From positions 14,297,735 to 14,361,734 of the forward strand of contig JALGPY010000013.1 of assembly GCA_023055425.1 (NCBI GenBank): a stretch of DNA of 64,000 nucleotides. The letters are read 5' to 3'. Positions 59,571-64,000 of this stretch are shown one piece after another (within the stretch, counting starts at the first letter, position 1; every line of letters starts with the position of its first letter). The notes beneath the pieces were generated by a model. It saw nothing but the letters and a program-made list of their open reading frames with translations, searched no databases and was not told the DNA's origin. This DNA is from Linanthus parryae (lineage: Eukaryota; Streptophyta; Magnoliopsida; Ericales; Polemoniaceae). The position numbers were made by a program, and so were the translations under genes.

Positions 59571-60063
59571 CTTGATTCTATCAGACGTTCTTATGGTGCT
59601 CATTAGTGTTTGAGGGTATAGAAGAGAGTGGCATGAATGATACGTGAGAGAGAGAGAGAGAAGAGATAAGATAAGTACTGAAGAGTTTGAGTTTGAAAAG
59701 GAAAGAGAATATTTCCAAATCTTTTAAGATGTGCAGAATCAGTTAAATTCAAAATTTTGTGTGTGTGTGACGTGGGAAAGGAAATAAAATAATATTAATT
59801 TTCAAAATAAAAATAATTTTAAAAGTAAAAACAGTATTGAGCAATTATCTACAGAGATAACACCCAACATTGAAGGATCCAAATTATTGACTAAACAGCA
59901 TAAAGATTTATTTTCAAGGCTTTGGAAAGGTTTTCAAGGCCTTGGAAAGCTATGCATCTGAAAAAACTACAATCAAAGCTTTAAGAAGATTTTCAAGGCT
60001 TTGAAAATCAGTTCAAACCTTTGAACCACATAATACGTACATGTAACTTACCTGATACTCTCC
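59571..60063 (-). other. spacer between pol and third gene of outer element
   Basis: Non-coding. It includes a GA microsatellite (59648-59663), several AAGGC(C/T)TTG palindrome variants (59935-60016) and the purine stretch TTTAGGGAGAGTATCAGG just after the pol stop. Confidence 0.55.
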
Positions 60064-61660
60064 CTAAACCCATGCTTCTTTATTCAGCATACCCAATTCT
60101 AATCTCAGGGCTGAGAATCTATCCACTGGCAGTGGTTTAGTGAAGATATCTGACAATTTGCATGATTGTAGAAAAAAATTTAAGAATACAGCATGATCTC
60201 TGATGAAGTGATGTCTAACATCTATGTGCTTGGTACTTGAATGCTGAACTGGATTCTTCGTGATAGATATTGCACTGGTGTTGTCACATTTCATAGGTAT
60301 ATCCCTGAAGTTAAATCCAAGATCTCTCATTTGCTGAGCAATCTATAGTACTTGTGAGCAACAAGCACCAGCTGCTATATTTTCAGCTTCTGCTGTTGAT
60401 AGGGCTACATAATTTTTTTTCCTTGAATGCCAGCTGATCAATGATGTTCCAAGAAATTGACAACACCCTGATGTTATATTCACTTTGTAGCCTGCAAAGT
60501 CAACATTTTAATATCCATAGAAAGAGAAATTAGATTGTTTAGTATACCAAAGCCGTAAGTCTTCAGTACCATTGAGATATCTAAATATCCTTTTGAGGGC
60601 AACCAGGTGTGATACTTTAGGATAAACTTGAAATCGAGCACACATACAAACACTAAACATGATATCTGGTCTAATTGCAGTGAGATACAACAATGATGCA
60701 ATCATACCTCTGTATTCCTTCACATTCACACTCTTACCATTCTGATCTTTGTCTAATGACAGTGAGGAGATCATAGGGGTTTTTTCTATCTTGGACTGAG
60801 ACATATTGTACTTGTTTAGCATGTCCTTGGTGTACACGTTCTGATGTAGAAAGATTCATTTCTTCATTAGATGTATATGAAGTCCAAAAAAGAAGTTGAC
60901 ATCTCCCATCAAACTCATTTCAAACTCCCTGCTCATAAGACTTGATAAATCTTTGCAAAGAGAGTCATTAGTAGCTCCGAATAGAATATCATCACCATAT
61001 ACTTGAACTACTAGAATATCTTTCTCATGAGTCTTTATGAAAAGGGCTTGTCTACTAATTCCCTTTTTGAAATCATTTTCAAGTAAAAAATTTGACAGTC
61101 TTTCATACCAAGCCCTTGGAGCTTGTTTCAAACCATAAAGAGTTTTGTCAAGTTTGTAAACATGATCAGGAAACTCATTATTTTCAAAATCAGGAGGTTG
61201 AGCAACATAAACTTCTTCTTGCAGATATCCATTTAGAAATGCAAACTTCACATCCATTTTAAAAAGTTTCATATTTTTGTGAGATGCAAATCCAAGTAAC
61301 ATTTAATTGCTAATAACCGTGAAACATGAGCAAAAGTCTCCTCATAATCAATACATTCTTCCTGGTTGTAGCCTTGAGCTACCATTCTTGCTTTGTTTTG
61401 ACTATCTTACCATTCTCATCTAACTTGTTTCTGAATACCCACCTGGTACCAATGACAGACTGATCTTTAAAAGGTTGAACCAGATCCATACATTGTTCCT
61501 CTCGAATTCACTGAGTTCATTTTGCGTTGGAATGATCCAGTCTGCTTCTTGTAATGCTTCTTTCACATTATTAGGCTCCATAAGAGAGACAAAATCATTG
61601 AAAGCACACATGTTCTTCAACTGTGATCTTGTTTGTTACCTGTAGATGGATCACATATAA
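60064..61660 (-). pseudogene. SIRE-type RT and RNase H of outer element
   Basis: Right to left: ALQEADWIIPTQNELSEFER (about 61560), [20 protein letters not shown] and [36 protein letters not shown] (61302-60856), then MLNKYNMSQSKIEKTPM and YLTAIRPDIMFSVCMCARFQ (60837-60508). The catalytic motif reads QVYGDDILFGATND: the usual Val of YVDD is Gly here. RNase H retains MKCDNTSAISITKNPVQH and FTKPLPVDRFSALRLELG, ending at 60064. Stops and frameshifts separate the frames. Confidence 0.9.
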
Positions 61661-61780
61661 TGTTGTTAGCTGGATGAGATGAAAGATATTTGAATCTTTT
61701 CCTTGGTGTCCATGGTTTTGGTCATCCAGGAATCTTCTCAGGTCTTTGAGAACTTGAAGTAGTGGCTTGTTCACTCTGAT

Positions 61781-61988
61781 TCTCTTGATGTTCTTTTTCA
61801 AGGATTGTAGACTCATTTCCAAGGCCTTGAAAGTTCTTCTTGTTTTTCTACAAGATTTCCTTGGAACCATTTGAAGGCTCTGCTTCTCTTGATGTTCTTT
61901 TTCAAGGCTTTGAGACTTATTTTCAAGGCCTTGTAAATTCTTCTTGTTTTCCTACAAGCTTTCCTTGGAACCATTTGAAGGCTTTGCT
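61781..61988 (-). repeat. 104-bp tandem duplication in pol linker
   Basis: Units 61781-61884 and 61885-61988 share TCTCTTGATGTTCTTTTTCA and TTTCCTTGGAACCATTTGAA. They lie between integrase and RT and would encode a repeated Lys-rich ~35-residue segment. Each unit contains one CAAGGCCTTG palindrome (61820, 61924). Confidence 0.85.
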
Positions 61989-61989
61989 T

Positions 61990-62971
61990 CATCTTCTGAC
62001 TCATGCTTGTTTAAATTAATTCAAGTCTGCAAAACTTTCACTCAAAGAACCATCAGAGCTTTCATCAAAAATTACATGAATACTTTCTTCAACAAGCTTG
62101 GTTCTCTTGATATAGATTCTATAAGCTTTGCTAGTCAGTGAATAACCAAGAAAAATACCTTGATCACTCCTGGCATCAAACTTACCAAGCTTTTCCTTAC
62201 CATTATTGTGGACATAACATGTACAAACAAAAGGTTTGAACTAAGAAACGTTTGGCTTTCTTACTTTGAAAATCTCATAACGAGTGTTCTTCAGGATAGG
62301 CCTAATCAGGAACCTGTTAAGTATATAGTTTGCAGAGTTCACGGCTTCTGCCCAGAAGGATTTTGGCAACTTGTTCTCCAGAAGAATAGTCCTTGACATG
62401 TCTTCAAGAGTCATGTTCGTTCTTTCAACAACACCATTCTATTGAGGAATTCTAGGAGTAGAAAAGTTGTGAGAGTTGCCATGCTTAGCACAAAATAAAT
62501 CAAACTCAAGTTTTTCAACTTCTCTACCATGATCACTTCTAATAGAAGCTATAAGCAGGTTTTTCAGAGTTTGAAGTTCTTTACAAAGCTTTGAAATTCA
62601 GAAAGAGCTTCAGATTTAGCTTCTTGTCTTTTTATACCTTGAGAACATGCTTTGCATACCTCTTCATCCTTGAACTTGATAGGGGGTAGACCTCTTACTA
62701 GGTATTTAGCAACTAACTTGTTCGAAGTATGAAAACTAATGTGTCCAAGCTTTCTGTGCCAAAGCTTTGAATCCTCTTTCAAGGCCTTACGACACTTCAG
62801 ACTTTCTGCTGCAACTTTGTTAGGGTGGAAAATATAAACATTGTTTGACCTTGAGTTAGTGATGATGCAAACTCTTGATTTCTCATTTTGCACTACACAT
62901 TTATCTTTGTGAAATATAACTTTGTTACCATTGTAACATAACTGAGATACACTAAGCAGGTTGAACTTCAA
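61990..62971 (-). pseudogene. pre-integrase and integrase of outer element, core deleted
   Basis: An open 135-codon frame starts at 62971: FNLLSVSQLCYNGNKVIFHK, then the HHCC zinc segment LWHRKLGHISFHTSN ... VCKAC. Directly after CSQGIKRQEAK the sequence jumps to SEALSEFQSF, skipping the DYSRFTW part that carries the first catalytic Asp (present at about 44750 in the middle element). The rest continues in other frames: IRSDHGREVEKLEFDLF, GVVERTNMTLEDM, KSFWAEAVNSANYILNRF, then GYSLTSKAYRIYIKRTKLV near 62110. This integrase could not be active. Confidence 0.85.
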
Positions 62972-62989
62972 GCCATCAACTAATTAAAA

Positions 62990-64000
62990 TTCAGAAATAG
63001 AATTTTCGAAGTCTGTGCCAACTTTACCAATACCTAGTATGTTGCATTTGCCTTTCTCACCAAGTGTGATTGATCCTTCAGATTGTTCTTTCAGTTATGA
63101 GAACAGAGATCTTTTGCCACTCATATGTATGGAGCAACCACTATCCATAAACCATTTTTGTTCCTTTCTCTTGGTGACAGCCTGCAAACACCATTCACTA
63201 CATTACCCAGCTATTAGACCAAGTGTGGAATTTAGATTCATATTCAGGGTCAACCATGTTAGGAGGTGTAACCCCTTTAGGAACCCAAATCTGTCTAACT
63301 TGTCCTTTAAGTTGAACTGGAAAAGTGCTCCACATTATGTGAGGGTCTCTTCTTCTAAAAGGACAAGTCATTTTAACATGACCAATTATGTTGCAGTAAT
63401 GGCATTTAGGAAAAGTTCTGTTTCCATCCTTCACAAATCTGGTATTGTTTTTTTTGGGAAAATTTGGAATGTAACAAATACCACTTTTGTGAACAGACTT
63501 TAAACTTCCTCCAAGAATCAGGTTTAGATTGTGTTCTGAGCCAGCAAGTTTGGTAATAAATTTCTTAGATTATTGAAGTTTCTCAGCTAGAGTAGTCCTT
63601 TGTTCCTCCATTTCATCAAATTGATGTCTTAGAGCAACAATATTGTCACTAAAAATAGAGTTCTCAGTGACTACTTCCTTGACTTGAGTTTTCAAGTCTT
63701 TGAAACTATTTTCCAAGGCCTTGAGATCTCTGTCAGACTTCTTCTAAGAAATTTCATGATTCTGATTTTGACAAACAAGTTGCAAGTTTTCTTTTTCTTG
63801 CTCATGAACATTTTCTAGCAAATTCCTGATTTCATTCAGATAGTCCTCTTCATTTAAAATCATTGTTCTAAGATAATCAGAGAGGACATATGTTGGTTTT
63901 GAAATCAAACAGTTCACCATTACCTCAATTTCCTTTTTAGAAGTTTCATCATGCTTGGCCATAAGGCAGATGTTGGCTTGTTCTTCTTCAGATTCTAAAT
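62990..64000 (-). pseudogene. SIRE-type gag C-terminus and protease of outer element, cut by window edge
   Basis: Frame 63962-63744 holds a Glu/Lys-rich coiled-coil-like stretch (LNEEDYLNEIRNLLENVHEQ). Frame 63434-63198 contains the zinc knuckle CHYCNIIGHVKMTC followed by RRRDPHIMWSTFPVQLKG. The protease active site lies near 63150 as WFMDSGCSIHMSG with its Asp kept, unlike the middle element. The upstream gag lies outside the window. Confidence 0.8.

Larger units (their letters stand above)
39370..64000 (-). mobile_element. SIRE-type Ty1/copia element (outer), interrupted and cut by window edge
   Basis: The minus-strand element enters from the right edge with gag and runs through protease, integrase, RT, RNase H and a third gene (57806-59570) to its 3' untranslated region. 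There it is split by the plus-strand element 40699-57520 (AAATA at 40694-40698 and 57521-57525). Its polypurine tract and 3' LTR (40602-39370) lie left of the insertion. The 5' LTR is outside the window. Confidence 0.9.

Overview
This window is repeat-dense nuclear DNA from a flowering plant. The evidence is AT-rich sequence, short GT/AG introns, Ty1/copia and Ty3/gypsy LTR elements, L1-type LINE tails, a FAR1/MULE transposase and a plant-type Helitron that carries its own RPA-like gene. I cannot name the species. I found no intact host gene; almost every coding stretch is the decayed gene of a mobile element.

Layout. 1-2.7 kb: AT-rich DNA with direct repeats, a TA microsatellite and one open reading frame for a very acidic nuclear-type protein (+). 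About 2.7-11.56 kb: a large minus-strand Helitron with a RepHel gene (HUH endonuclease plus PIF1 helicase, 2 introns, two stops and three frameshifts), followed by a multi-exon RPA-like gene. 11.8-13.6 kb: LINE tail (-). 13.9-14.6 kb: ~190-bp tandem satellite. 15.3-26.1 kb: a FAR1/MULE transposase pseudogene (-) split in two by a 9.1-kb Athila-like gypsy element (+) that keeps gag and protease but lacks RT and integrase. That element itself holds a solo copia LTR with a perfect 5-bp target duplication. 26.2-37.7 kb: a patchwork of LINE and copia pieces, including two minus-strand copia elements that share the LTR family of the solo LTR.

37.75-39.35 kb: a complete-looking non-autonomous Helitron (CTAG end with hairpin, TC start, A/T insertion site). 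39.37 kb to the right edge: a three-level nest. A minus-strand SIRE-type copia element (39.37-64+ kb) was entered in its 3' untranslated region by a plus-strand SIRE-type element (40699-57520, target duplication AAATA). The 3' LTR of that second element was then entered by a 7.3-kb large retrotransposon derivative (49776-57094), which has long LTRs, a tRNA-Asp type primer site and one non-gag/pol ORF.

The most unusual signal is a dispersed palindrome (core CAAGGCCTTG, often extended to TTTCAAGGCCTTGAAA). It recurs through both SIRE-type elements, in LTRs and in coding and non-coding interior, and is absent from the derivative nested inside them. The two SIRE-type elements also carry a third gene after pol, in the place where other members of the lineage have an envelope-like ORF.
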